A stretch of DNA of 64,000 bases, from the NCBI GenBank assembly GCA_937893675.1, contig CALBGI010000062.1, positions 1 to 64,000 on the forward strand. The letters run 5' to 3'. Shown piece after piece: positions 25,729-33,307 of this stretch; the stretch's first letter is position 1, and each line of letters starts with the position of its first letter. The notes beneath the pieces were generated by a model. The model was not told the DNA's origin and made no database searches. It saw only the letters and a program-made list of their open reading frames with translations. The position numbers and the translations under genes are program-made. The DNA is from an uncultured Blautia sp. Its GTDB lineage: Bacteria > Bacillota > Clostridia > Lachnospirales > Lachnospiraceae.

Positions 25729-25944
25729 ATGGCATTATCACTGGATTCAAAAATCAAAGAAATTATGAGATCGGAAGAAGGAAGAGCGGTTATGGAGAAA
25801 TATGCGCCAGGTTCTACAAAAGATCCCAGAATGAAACTGGTCGGCGCATTGACATACCGGAAACTTTTGAGCTATCCTGAGTCTGCAGAAACGGCAAAAT
25901 ATGCGGATCAGATAGATGCGGATCTGAAAGCGTGCTCCAGATAA
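25729..25944 (+). CDS. Small helical protein of unknown function
   Basis: A 71-residue protein, start set by AGGAGGGG before MALSLDSK. Predicted as four short helices; no cysteines except one near the end, no signal peptide. The pattern (EIMRSEEGRAVMEKYAPG, then DPRMK, and a final IDADLKA) resembles a short domain found at the C-terminus of some clostridial beta-glucosidases and esterases. Here it stands alone after the peptidase genes. The role is unknown. A bidirectional terminator follows. Confidence 0.65.
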   Translation: MALSLDSKIKEIMRSEEGRAVMEKYAPGSTKDPRMKLVGALTYRKLLSYPESAETAKYADQIDADLKACSR

Positions 25945-25959
25945 GAGCCGAAAATAAAA

Positions 25960-25999
25960 GCAGCAGCTGTATGTGATGATTGCATACAACTGCTGTTTT
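25960..25999. terminator. Bidirectional terminator
   Basis: CAGCAG/CTGCTG and TGTATG/CATACA stems separated by one mismatch, with A's before and T's after. It serves the small helical protein gene and the convergent PucR-type regulator gene. Confidence 0.82.
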
Positions 26000-27529
26000 T
26001 TATTCTTTTTTCATATTTTTTTCCAGAAAAAGAGCCTTTAATATAATTTGAAGCTGTAGCCTTTGATCTGGGTCACTGAGATTCAGGGAAAGTTGCCCCT
26101 CGATTCGAGAAATCCGTTCAATCAATGTGCTGCGATGGATAAAAAGACGTCTTGCCGCACGGGAGTAAGACATGTTTTCCTCCAGAAAAACAGCCAGAGT
26201 TTCCAGGTAGGAGACGTCTCCTTCTGAATCGTGAAGAAGAAGTCTTCGAAAACCGTTGGGCAGGTAGGCGTCAACAGGAAAGCTTCCGAAAGAGTTTGCA
26301 ATCAGTTCAGACAGTGCAAATTCTGAAAAAAGGTAAACTTTTTGTTCCGGATGATATAACAGGCCGTTTTCTATAGCGGCTTCTGCCTCCTGATAATATG
26401 TGCGGAGCAGGTAAAGGTCAGAAAAATCGTTGCTGACACCAAGACACAGCTTCATTTCTTCCAGCAAAGTGGAAATTTTTTGCTCTATTTGTGAGGAGAG
26501 AGATTCATCTTTGGAAAAATTATCAAAAGGAATCAGTCCCAGAATGGTATTTGCTTGTTCAAAAAAGATGCTGTCGGCAAACCGTTCTTCTAATACAGAA
26601 CAGACATAATTGGCAGGCAGGGCGGAAAATTTTTTAACACAGTGAATGGAGATGCAATAGTAGTCACGATTTTGGTTACAGGTTTTTAACAGAAGTTTCT
26701 GATTGCGGTTCAGTGGCATTTCTTTTAAAAGTGTCTGAAGAATCTGTTTCAGAGAGCTTTGCTCATTATTTAAAAGGGCGGGAATTCTTTCGGAAACGTT
26801 GGTTATGATGTCCGCAAGGTATTGTGCCAGAAATTCATCTCCTTTTATGTAGGTCTGCTCACTTAGATCGATATACATACAGCCAATGTAGTCATCATTG
26901 GAATTAAAAAGATTGGTGCAGAGAAAAGTGCCCGTTTCCATTTCCATCAGGAAGGTACCATGCGTATCCATACGCAGGTCTTTTTCTTTTAAAAAGCAGA
27001 GGAAATCCTCAGAGGAAAGTTTGACTGGGGAGGCAGGATGTAAATGACTCTGGAAGCCGGAGGGAAAAACAGAAGCTACAAATTGAAATGACGCGTCCAG
27101 AACGTAAATGGGGCACTGAAAAACAGGATAGGAACAATCCAGGATATCCTGAATGGAGGCTGGATTCATAAACTCTTTTAAAAGGCGGCTTTCCCAGTTG
27201 TAAAAAACCATATAAATATCCTGAAGCTTTTGAAACACATCAAAAAAATCCACTTTTTTTTGAATAAGAAGAACGGTGGCATGTTCTTTGTAATAGGACA
27301 GACGGGGACTGTCACCAATGCAGACCAAAACAGCATTTTTTTCTATGGAAGGGCGATGGGATAAGTGCTCTGCTGTAGCCAGATATACATGGCAGGAATG
27401 GAGATAGGGTGAATTGTCCATATAAAACTCAGGAGCCAGCAGATCCATCTTTTCGGAGGTGTCCCCATACATTTTGACAGGGAAGTAGAGGGATAAACGT
27501 TTTTGAATGATATATGCGTTAAGTTTCAT
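26000..27529 (-). CDS. PucR/CdaR-type transcriptional regulator
   Basis: A 509-residue regulator. The C-terminal HTH of the PucR family is clear (about residues 440-505: ETLAVFLEENMSYSRAARRLFIHRSTLIERISRIE, cited as a region). A GGDEF-like middle domain (about 290-400) and an N-terminal sensor part (1-280) without recognised ligand motifs precede it. PucR-type proteins often activate operons for catabolism of purines, amino acids or polyhydroxy compounds. It is divergent from the SDR/unknown/GcvT operon and is the likely regulator of that operon. AAAGGAGG precedes the ATG. Confidence 0.85.
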   Translation of the reverse strand: MKLNAYIIQKRLSLYFPVKMYGDTSEKMDLLAPEFYMDNSPYLHSCHVYLATAEHLSHRPSIEKNAVLVCIGDSPRLSYYKEHATVLLIQKKVDFFDVFQKLQDIYMVFYNWESRLLKEFMNPASIQDILDCSYPVFQCPIYVLDASFQFVASVFPSGFQSHLHPASPVKLSSEDFLCFLKEKDLRMDTHGTFLMEMETGTFLCTNLFNSNDDYIGCMYIDLSEQTYIKGDEFLAQYLADIITNVSERIPALLNNEQSSLKQILQTLLKEMPLNRNQKLLLKTCNQNRDYYCISIHCVKKFSALPANYVCSVLEERFADSIFFEQANTILGLIPFDNFSKDESLSSQIEQKISTLLEEMKLCLGVSNDFSDLYLLRTYYQEAEAAIENGLLYHPEQKVYLFSEFALSELIANSFGSFPVDAYLPNGFRRLLLHDSEGDVSYLETLAVFLEENMSYSRAARRLFIHRSTLIERISRIEGQLSLNLSDPDQRLQLQIILKALFLEKNMKKE

Positions 27530-27552
27530 ATGCCTGCCTCCTTTTTCTTTTT

Positions 27553-27580
27553 ATTATACGGCAAAAAGAATATCCGTCAA
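27553..27580 (-). promoter_or_regulatory. Promoter of PucR-type regulator
   Basis: On the minus strand: TTGACG, a 16-bp spacer, then TATAAT. Confidence 0.7.
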
Positions 27581-27585
27581 TACAG

Positions 27586-27603
27586 CCCCTTATTTTTAAG
27601 GGG
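27586..27603. promoter_or_regulatory. Candidate operator, inverted repeat
   Basis: CCCCTTA and TAAGGGG around four T's, in the divergent region five bases upstream of the regulator's -35 box. The position suits binding by the PucR-type protein. Confidence 0.5.
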
Positions 27604-27741
27604 GAAACAGAAGAAAAAACATATATTTCGAAGGATTAAAAAAGTATTTTTTTTATTTCATAATTAAGTAACAGTAAAAAAAGAGTGATCCCGGGAGTGC
27701 AGAAGCGAGAAACAGATATAAAAAGAAAGGTGGAAAAAAAG

Positions 27742-28662
27742 ATGGATTTCGATATGAATGCGGCGAATATTGCGATGCTGAAGAATTACGTGAAAGAAGC
27801 AAGGTCAATGGAAGAGATGTTTTCTGTAAAAGGAAAAGTTGCAATTGTAACAGGAGCAACCTCGGGCCTGGGTTTTAATATTGCGCTGCGGCTGCTGCAG
27901 GGCGGCGCTAGGGTTGTGATTGCAGGAAGCTCTATAGAAAAGGGAAATTATACTTTGCCGATTTTGGAGGAAGCCGGGTTTGGAGCCGATAGGGTGGTTT
28001 TTTGCCAATGTAATGTGAGAGAGGAAAAAGATGTGGAGAATCTGGTGCAGACGGCAGACAAAATCTTTGGTTCTCTGGACATATTTGTAAACAGCGCAGC
28101 AGTCTGGAGCTATGCGCACATATATGACCTTCCGGCAGAGGAGTTCAGACGTGTGATTGACACAAATATCAGCGGTGCATTTTTGGGAATCAAGCATGTG
28201 AGCAAGTACATGATCGCACACAAAATAAAAGGGAAAATTACATTGATTTCTTCGAACTCCGCATGGCTGCCGTATCCGGTATTCGGCGGATATCCTCATT
28301 ACACTGCTTCAAAGGGTGGTGTTAACGCTCTGGCGATAGAGGCAGCAAAAGAATTGAAACGCTATGATATTATGGTAAATGTGGTGGCGCCGGGAGGAAT
28401 GGTGACAGCAGGAGCAGCCGGGAATCTATGTGCGGAAGGATTACCAGAGGAAAAGCAGGACGAATTTTATGACGAGCTGATGGTATGGCAGAATGACGGA
28501 ACTCAGGCAGTAGATACGGTTGCTATTGTAGCCTATGCCATGAGTACGCCTATGTCTGACGGTATGACCGGAGAAATTGTGGTTGCAGATGCAGGTATGT
28601 CTCACAATATTGTGAAATATCAGCCGGCGATCGAACAGTACCCGGAAACATTCGAGGAATGA
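27742..28662 (+). CDS. Short-chain dehydrogenase/reductase
   Basis: An NAD(P)-dependent oxidoreductase of 306 residues. It has the Rossmann glycine motif TGATSGLGFN after a 30-residue N-terminal extension, the NSAAVW segment, catalytic Ser in ISSNSAW and YTASK (Tyr and Lys). The C-terminal end extends about 30 residues beyond the usual SDR core. The substrate is unknown. The start follows AAAGGTGG; 19 codons upstream in frame lack a ribosome binding site. First gene of a three-gene operon. Confidence 0.85.
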   Translation: MDFDMNAANIAMLKNYVKEARSMEEMFSVKGKVAIVTGATSGLGFNIALRLLQGGARVVIAGSSIEKGNYTLPILEEAGFGADRVVFCQCNVREEKDVENLVQTADKIFGSLDIFVNSAAVWSYAHIYDLPAEEFRRVIDTNISGAFLGIKHVSKYMIAHKIKGKITLISSNSAWLPYPVFGGYPHYTASKGGVNALAIEAAKELKRYDIMVNVVAPGGMVTAGAAGNLCAEGLPEEKQDEFYDELMVWQNDGTQAVDTVAIVAYAMSTPMSDGMTGEIVVADAGMSHNIVKYQPAIEQYPETFEE

Positions 28663-28700
28663 TGCGGTGATTTTTAGTTTGGAAAGGCCAGGTGAAAAAT

Positions 28701-29930
28701 ATGAGCAAAAAAATAGATGAGAGAATTCCAAGAGAGAGCGGAAAAGGCTCTGGTTTTGAAACTTTTTATGGGGTTCAGTCCCCGTGGAATAAGGTGTACT
28801 CCTATCAGGAAGCCCTTCATTATGCAAGCCGCTTTGAAGCTGTTTTAAGTGCTGCTGTTACGCAGGCGCTCCGGATCATGGTTCCTGATTATGAAGAACG
28901 TGCAAGAATGATGTGTGAAGAAGCGTATCAGAGACTGTATACAACGGGAGTATACTACGGTGATGATGACGGATTTGGAATTCATCCGTTTTTCTGTGGA
29001 CAGTTTGCGGGGGCTTTGATTGGAGACAAGGGAGATGACGCACTTCTGATGTGTGGAAGATGTCAGGATTTTGGAACCTACAGAGCAGAAAAAGAACTGG
29101 ATGTGTGTGATTGGGATATTTGCGGTTCAGAGCTTTGCAGGGCTACCACAATGTCTCTGCAGGGACAGGCAGCAGCGTCTGCAGAACGGAGAAGAAAAGG
29201 TCCGGATATGGACTATATGATGGTAGAAGCAAAAGGCTGCGGTGACAGACACTGTCGTATCATTGCGGAATCGAGAGAAAAATATCCGGCGCCGCCTCAT
29301 GAATTATGGCAGAGTTTTGGCCCTGCTGTAACAGACGACTACAAAAAAGATACCCGGGAAGAAGATTGTATTTCCGAATCCATGATGTTCCGTGAGGAAT
29401 GCGATTATCATTTTGTCAGTGGAACAAACAATGAGACAGATTCCGGCAATCAGATGATCAATATGTCAACAGGGGCGTCTTTGTATCTTCTGCCAGCGAT
29501 TTCCGAGGCTGTAAAACGGGGGTATGTTACGCGAAAACAGGCAGATCATATCCTGAAATGTGTACTGGAAGCGGCAGGAAAAGCGATGTTTGGAGAACGA
29601 TATGCAGTGAAGGCATGCAGAGACTGGCTGGGTGTTCCAGAGTATATAGGGGAGGACGGGCGCATTCTTGGCGGTTTGATGGAGGTGTTGCTGCAATCTC
29701 TCGTATGTGATTATCAGGTTGAGGCTTTTAATAAGGATGAAGTAATTTTGAGCATTGACAGGGGTGGACTTGAAATTACAGCAACCAAAGATGTTCCGGA
29801 AACCCATCTATGGATGTGGCAGGGAATGGTCAAAACATTGGTAAATGCACAGTGGTCTGTGTGGGAAGAGGATTCCCCGGAACGCAAGATGCGAATTAAG
29901 ATCGCAAAAAAAGTTGACAAGTTTATGTAG
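28701..29930 (+). CDS. Cys-rich protein of unknown function
   Basis: A 409-residue soluble protein I cannot assign. A cysteine-rich core (about residues 100-200) holds MCGRCQDFG, CDWDICGSELC and a segment ending EAKGCGDRHCRII. The last resembles the G-D-x-x-C signature of V4R-like and ATC-hydrolase-like small-molecule domains, but the match is only local. The C-terminal part ends in a basic helix. The start is ATG at 28701, five bases after AGGTGA; a GTG at 28692 is possible. It lies between an SDR and a GcvT-family gene with short gaps, so it is probably part of the same pathway. Confidence 0.6.
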   Translation: MSKKIDERIPRESGKGSGFETFYGVQSPWNKVYSYQEALHYASRFEAVLSAAVTQALRIMVPDYEERARMMCEEAYQRLYTTGVYYGDDDGFGIHPFFCGQFAGALIGDKGDDALLMCGRCQDFGTYRAEKELDVCDWDICGSELCRATTMSLQGQAAASAERRRKGPDMDYMMVEAKGCGDRHCRIIAESREKYPAPPHELWQSFGPAVTDDYKKDTREEDCISESMMFREECDYHFVSGTNNETDSGNQMINMSTGASLYLLPAISEAVKRGYVTRKQADHILKCVLEAAGKAMFGERYAVKACRDWLGVPEYIGEDGRILGGLMEVLLQSLVCDYQVEAFNKDEVILSIDRGGLEITATKDVPETHLWMWQGMVKTLVNAQWSVWEEDSPERKMRIKIAKKVDKFM

Positions 29931-29941
29931 TAGGAGGAGGG

Positions 29942-30976
29942 ATGAGAATTATGTATAAGAATATATTTAAGTATGATGATATGAAACGTTCGGAGCATAT
30001 GGCGGTCCGAACAACTGCAGGGTGGTATTTCTGGACACACCAGCTTTTGGAAATTACAGGACCTGACGTGACGGAGTTTCTCGATTACGTATTTCCGAAC
30101 TCTATTTCTGATTTAAAAGTCGGAAGGGACAGATATACCACCATGCTGAACGAACAGGGAGAAATTATAGATGATGTAGTAGTTATGAGGAGATCTGAGA
30201 ATGTATATTGGGTATCCACGCTTTATGCATCTAAGACAGACGACTGGTGGTATTTCCATCAGGGAGATTACGATGTGGAATGGAGCGAGATTACAGACGA
30301 ATGGCAGATGTATGCGGTGCAGGGGCCAAAATCCAAAGAAATTTTAGAAAATATGGCAGGTGACACTGTAAAGGAATTGAAATTTTTCCAGCATATGGAT
30401 ATGGAAATCAGAGGAATTCCAAGTATTGTTAACAGGGGAGGCTTTACAGGAGAAAAATGGGGCTATGAAATTTATGTGAACTCTCAGGACAGAGACGCAC
30501 TGGAGGAAATTCTAAAGACAGAGGCAGAAAAGGCAGGAGGAAAGGAAGTGACAGAATTTCAGGTAATGGCCTGGACACTGCCAACAGAAGCAAATTTTTA
30601 TTATATGAGAGATTTGGCACACACCAATCCTCTGGAAGTGGGGCTTGATAAAAATATAAATTGGGATAAGGATTTTATAGGAAAGGACGCGCTTCTAAAA
30701 GTAAAAGAAGAAGGTGCTGCCAGAGAAATGGTGGGATTTGAAGTGCCGGAGGCAGATATTTATATTCGGGCAAAGCAGTATGGAGGACCTGGAGAGGCAG
30801 TCTTTATCGAAGGAGAGACAGAAGAAGTAGGACGAGTATCAAAGATGGTATATTCCTATGTGAAAGAGGTGAATAACGGATATATTTTGGCGAAGAAGGG
30901 AAAGCTGAGTGTCGGCGATAAAATAAAAATTCATGGATATGATGCCGTTATTACAGAAAAAAACTGGCTGACATAA
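29942..30976 (+). CDS. GcvT-family (aminomethyltransferase-like) protein
   Basis: A 344-residue member of the folate-binding GcvT fold, which includes glycine cleavage T-protein, DmdA and LigM-type demethylases. Seen are TMLNEQGEIIDDVVVMR (catalytic Asp region), YAVQGPKSKEIL, GFTGEKWGYEIYV and LEVGLDKNINWDKDFIGK. No gcvH, gcvP or lipoate gene is nearby, so glycine cleavage is unlikely. Transfer of a one-carbon group from a methylated small molecule to tetrahydrofolate is more plausible. AGGAGG precedes the start; an ATG three codons later is possible. Last gene of the operon, closed by a strong terminator. Confidence 0.82.
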   Translation: MRIMYKNIFKYDDMKRSEHMAVRTTAGWYFWTHQLLEITGPDVTEFLDYVFPNSISDLKVGRDRYTTMLNEQGEIIDDVVVMRRSENVYWVSTLYASKTDDWWYFHQGDYDVEWSEITDEWQMYAVQGPKSKEILENMAGDTVKELKFFQHMDMEIRGIPSIVNRGGFTGEKWGYEIYVNSQDRDALEEILKTEAEKAGGKEVTEFQVMAWTLPTEANFYYMRDLAHTNPLEVGLDKNINWDKDFIGKDALLKVKEEGAAREMVGFEVPEADIYIRAKQYGGPGEAVFIEGETEEVGRVSKMVYSYVKEVNNGYILAKKGKLSVGDKIKIHGYDAVITEKNWLT

Positions 30977-30978
30977 AA

Positions 30979-31009
30979 AACAGACCGGCAATCTGCCGGT
31001 CTGTTTTTT
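30979..31009. terminator. Bidirectional terminator
   Basis: A ten-bp perfect stem CAGACCGGCA / TGCCGGTCTG with A's before and seven T's after, between the GcvT-like gene and the convergent ferredoxin gene. Confidence 0.93.
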
Positions 31010-31019
31010 ATGTACGGAA

Positions 31020-31193
31020 TTATTCCTCCGGGCTGATAGCCTCAGTAGGACATGCGTCTGCGCAGGTACCGCAGTCAACGCAAGCATCCGCATCGATCAC
31101 ATAATGCTCATCTCCCTGGGAGATAGCGCCTGCCGGACATTCGCTTTCGCAGGTACCGCAGCTTACGCACTCGTCAGAAATAACATATGCCAT
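31020..31193 (-). CDS. 2[4Fe-4S] ferredoxin
   Basis: A 57-residue clostridial-type ferredoxin carrying electrons between cytoplasmic enzymes. It begins MAYVISDECVSCGTC and has two CxxCxxCxxxCP sets (CVSCGTCESECP and CVDCGTCADACP), each binding one cluster with the last Cys of the other set. AAAGGAGG lies eight bases before the ATG. It is a single-gene unit with its own promoter and shared terminator. Confidence 0.95.
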   Translation of the reverse strand: MAYVISDECVSCGTCESECPAGAISQGDEHYVIDADACVDCGTCADACPTEAISPEE

Positions 31194-31247
31194 TGTGATA
31201 TCCTCCTTTTGATCTCATTTGTGTCCCCCTGTAAGGGTTCTATCCAC

Positions 31248-31276
31248 ATTCTAATATATCTATCCGGTGATTACAA
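31248..31276 (-). promoter_or_regulatory. Promoter of ferredoxin gene
   Basis: On the minus strand: TTGTAA, a 17-bp spacer, then TAGAAT. Confidence 0.65.
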
Positions 31277-31313
31277 GTATAAAATTATAAACAAATTTTT
31301 AGAAATACAGCGG

Positions 31314-31342
31314 TTGTTTCCGGAGCGTTTTGGTATTATAAT
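31314..31342 (+). promoter_or_regulatory. Promoter of DUF1858 gene
   Basis: TTGTTT, a 17-bp spacer, then TATAAT. Confidence 0.7.
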
Positions 31343-31392
31343 AAGAAAGCAGAGGCAATGCCCTGTATTGAAAATAAAAAGGAGGAAGTATC

Positions 31393-31596
31393 ATGGCACA
31401 GGTTACCAAACAGATGCTGATCGGACAGCTGATCCAGCTGAATCCAAACATTGCACCGATCCTCATGAGAGCGGGAATGCACTGCCTGGGATGCCCGTCT
31501 GCACAGATGGAGTCTCTGGAAGAGGCAGCAGCAGTGCACGGTCTTGATGTGGACGTTCTCGTTCAGCAGATTAACGATTTTCTCAGTGAGGTGTAA
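31393..31596 (+). CDS. DUF1858 family protein
   Basis: A 67-residue protein of the DUF1858 family. It begins MAQVTKQMLIGQLIQLNP and has MHCLGCPSAQMESLEEAA, where the Cys-x-x-Cys pair marks the family, which is related to the small ScdA/RIC N-terminal domain. The exact role is unknown; such proteins are often linked with iron-sulfur or redox metabolism, and a ferredoxin gene is divergent from it here. GGAGG precedes the ATG. Confidence 0.88.
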   Translation: MAQVTKQMLIGQLIQLNPNIAPILMRAGMHCLGCPSAQMESLEEAAAVHGLDVDVLVQQINDFLSEV

Positions 31597-31624
31597 GTCG
31601 TACCCCAAAAAGGGTATCACATAC

Positions 31625-31650
31625 AGGAAGCCGGCATATGCCGGCTTCCT
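31625..31650. terminator. Palindromic terminator, DUF1858 / mecA
   Basis: A perfect 26-base palindrome (AGGAAGCCGGCAT and its complement) between convergent genes. The T run is short on both sides. Confidence 0.75.
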
Positions 31651-31670
31651 TGCGTATCACAGAAAAAACT

Positions 31671-32417
31671 TCAGAGCTGCTGAAGCTTCTGGAGAGCATC
31701 GGAGGCGATGAGCTCTCCGTGTTCCGCCAGATAGGCTTCTCCGGCAGGGGTAAAGGCTTTTCCTTTTCCATATTCAGAAAGAATATTGCAGATTTTATTG
31801 AATTCTTCCGGGGTATGGGAAGACTGGCGGATGACCAGCCGGTAATCCTGGGAAGCGCTGTCCTTATACAGCGTGTTTTCCCCGGAAAAATATCCGCCCA
31901 GACCTTGGGCTGCGGCAATGACGTCATCGAATTTTCGGAAGACATACAGCCGCACAAGATTTACGGAAGGTGCTTTTGCGGAGGGCGTCTCCTCCTGTTT
32001 TTCCGTTTGTGCATTCTGGGAAGACTTGGGGGAGATATTTTTCAGCTTAGCCTCCATCAGCTTCTGGAAAATATCGATGATGTTGTCCGCTCCGTCAAAC
32101 TGGGTCGGGTTGGAAGAATCCTCTGCCTTATAAGGGGCAAATTTGGAAAAGCGGGTATCCAGCTCTTCCGGATCTTCTACCTTGGTGATGTTGAGGATGA
32201 CACTGTCTGCATTGAGCGGGATGGCCTCGATCATCAGCGGGATATTGTCGGCTTCAAAGCCGAACTGAAGCTGCGCCTGCTGCATCATATCGCGGAAAAG
32301 CCGCTTGGCTTTTTCTGTGCCGTAGGCAAGCTCGCTGAGACGGATCTGGCGGTTCTCCAGATCTTCTCTGGTGAGCGTGCAGCGAATCTGGTTGTCGTTG
32401 ATTTTTTCTATTTTCAT
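31671..32417 (-). CDS. mecA: Adaptor protein MecA
   Basis: An adaptor of 248 residues that delivers proteins to ClpC for degradation. The N-terminal domain starts MKIEKINDNQIRCTLTREDL, which binds targets. An acidic, Ser/Gln-rich linker (about 125-150) leads to the C-terminal ClpC-binding domain with VRLYVFRKFDDVIAAAQ and YRLVIRQ. This two-domain layout and length match Bacillus MecA. In Bacillus MecA controls ComK and other regulators; the target here is unknown. Confidence 0.9.
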   Translation of the reverse strand: MKIEKINDNQIRCTLTREDLENRQIRLSELAYGTEKAKRLFRDMMQQAQLQFGFEADNIPLMIEAIPLNADSVILNITKVEDPEELDTRFSKFAPYKAEDSSNPTQFDGADNIIDIFQKLMEAKLKNISPKSSQNAQTEKQEETPSAKAPSVNLVRLYVFRKFDDVIAAAQGLGGYFSGENTLYKDSASQDYRLVIRQSSHTPEEFNKICNILSEYGKGKAFTPAGEAYLAEHGELIASDALQKLQQL

Positions 32418-32489
32418 GCGATCACATCCTTGTCAGCAACAATTGTATTAAGGCATAAATTCCTTCTTTATATGATTTTACACTATATA

Positions 32490-32519
32490 TTATATAACAT
32501 AATCTTATAAGATGTAAAG
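32490..32519 (-). promoter_or_regulatory. Promoter of mecA
   Basis: On the minus strand: TTTACA, an 18-bp spacer, then TATAAT, about 70 bp upstream of the start. Confidence 0.65.
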
Positions 32520-32665
32520 GAATTCAATTTTCCTATTTATAAAAAATATGGAAACAAAACGGAAAAAATTAGATAAAGTGCTAAAAAACTTGAAATCCTT
32601 GGAAGGACAACGTATAATAAAACACAGGAAAAGATATCTGGCCTGTGGTTTTGTGAAGGCAACCA

Positions 32666-32694
32666 TTGACCAGCATAAACTCAACAATTATATG
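32666..32694 (+). promoter_or_regulatory. Promoter of DUF6718-like gene
   Basis: TTGACC, a 17-bp spacer, then TATATG. A leader of about 160 bases follows, with a GCGGC/GCCGC hairpin at 32732-32747. The rest of the 440-bp gap to mecA holds only the mecA promoter and a short open frame (32548-32781) without a ribosome binding site. Confidence 0.5.
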
Positions 32695-32859
32695 AATGAT
32701 TTCTATTTATGTCATTGCCAGTTTTTTCGTGCGGCGTTCCTGCCGCGGCAGTGCACAGCAATTCCCACAGATATAAGATAAACAACAGCCCAGGTCTTCG
32801 TATCTTTTCTCAGATACCATGTATCGTGTTTTCTAAAAAATGAAAAGAAAGGAGGGGAT

Positions 32860-33099
32860 ATTACGCAGAATCCGACACGGGCAAAGAAAAAACAGGTGTC
32901 CCGCAAAATGTTGAAAAGAGAGCTTGAGTATTACCAGAATCAGGGAATCCCCCTTTACCTGGACGGTGAGCCAAGCACGCCGAAAACCATTGCAAAAGCC
33001 TGTCAGGTTGCCGAAAACGGCGTTTATATGCGGGACTATGCAGAAGATGAAGCAGGTCATATTTCCTGTGTGAGCTTTGATTTTGTCGGTGAAAGATAA
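32860..33099 (+). CDS. DUF6718-like small protein, probable ATT start
   Basis: A protein of about 79 residues. After a basic head (RAKKKQVSRKMLKREL) it has PLYLDGEPSTPKTIAKAC and NGVYMRDYAEDEAGHI, ending FDFVGER; these resemble a small family common in Lachnospiraceae (DUF6718, from memory). The only good ribosome binding site, AAAGGAGG at 32848-32855, is followed by GGAT and then ATT (32860), with ACG next. GTG at 32896 and ATG at 32908 lie too far away and lack their own site. An overlapping ATG frame ends after 24 codons. The function is unknown. Confidence 0.6.
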   Translation: MTQNPTRAKKKQVSRKMLKRELEYYQNQGIPLYLDGEPSTPKTIAKACQVAENGVYMRDYAEDEAGHISCVSFDFVGER

Positions 33100-33103
33100 A
33101 GAG

Positions 33104-33179
33104 ATCCGGGGTGTTCCAGAATCGTTGGGCAGGCAGTTTGTCCATATTTCTCCGGTAAAGTGCGGACATCCCGGATTTT
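33104..33179 (+). terminator. Long-loop terminator after DUF6718-like gene
   Basis: ATCCGGGGTGTTCC pairs with GGACATCCCGGAT about 45 bases later, followed by five T's. The long loop lowers confidence. Confidence 0.5.
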
Positions 33180-33307
33180 TGAAATGTAAAGAAAGTGTGA
33201 AAAGTCGAATTTTGTAATGCAATATTTTTGAAATATGTTATAATGTGCAGGATGCAATATTGTAAATACAGATGATACAGCAAGAAAACACCGAAAGGAA
33301 GAAGATT

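Noticed and set aside
30031..30976. Glycine cleavage T-protein assignment for the GcvT-like gene
   Set aside because: No gcvH, gcvP or lipoate genes are nearby, and the partners are an SDR and an unknown protein.
32548..32781. 77-residue open frame between mecA and the DUF6718-like gene
   Set aside because: No ribosome binding site at its ATG, and a promoter for the next gene lies inside it.
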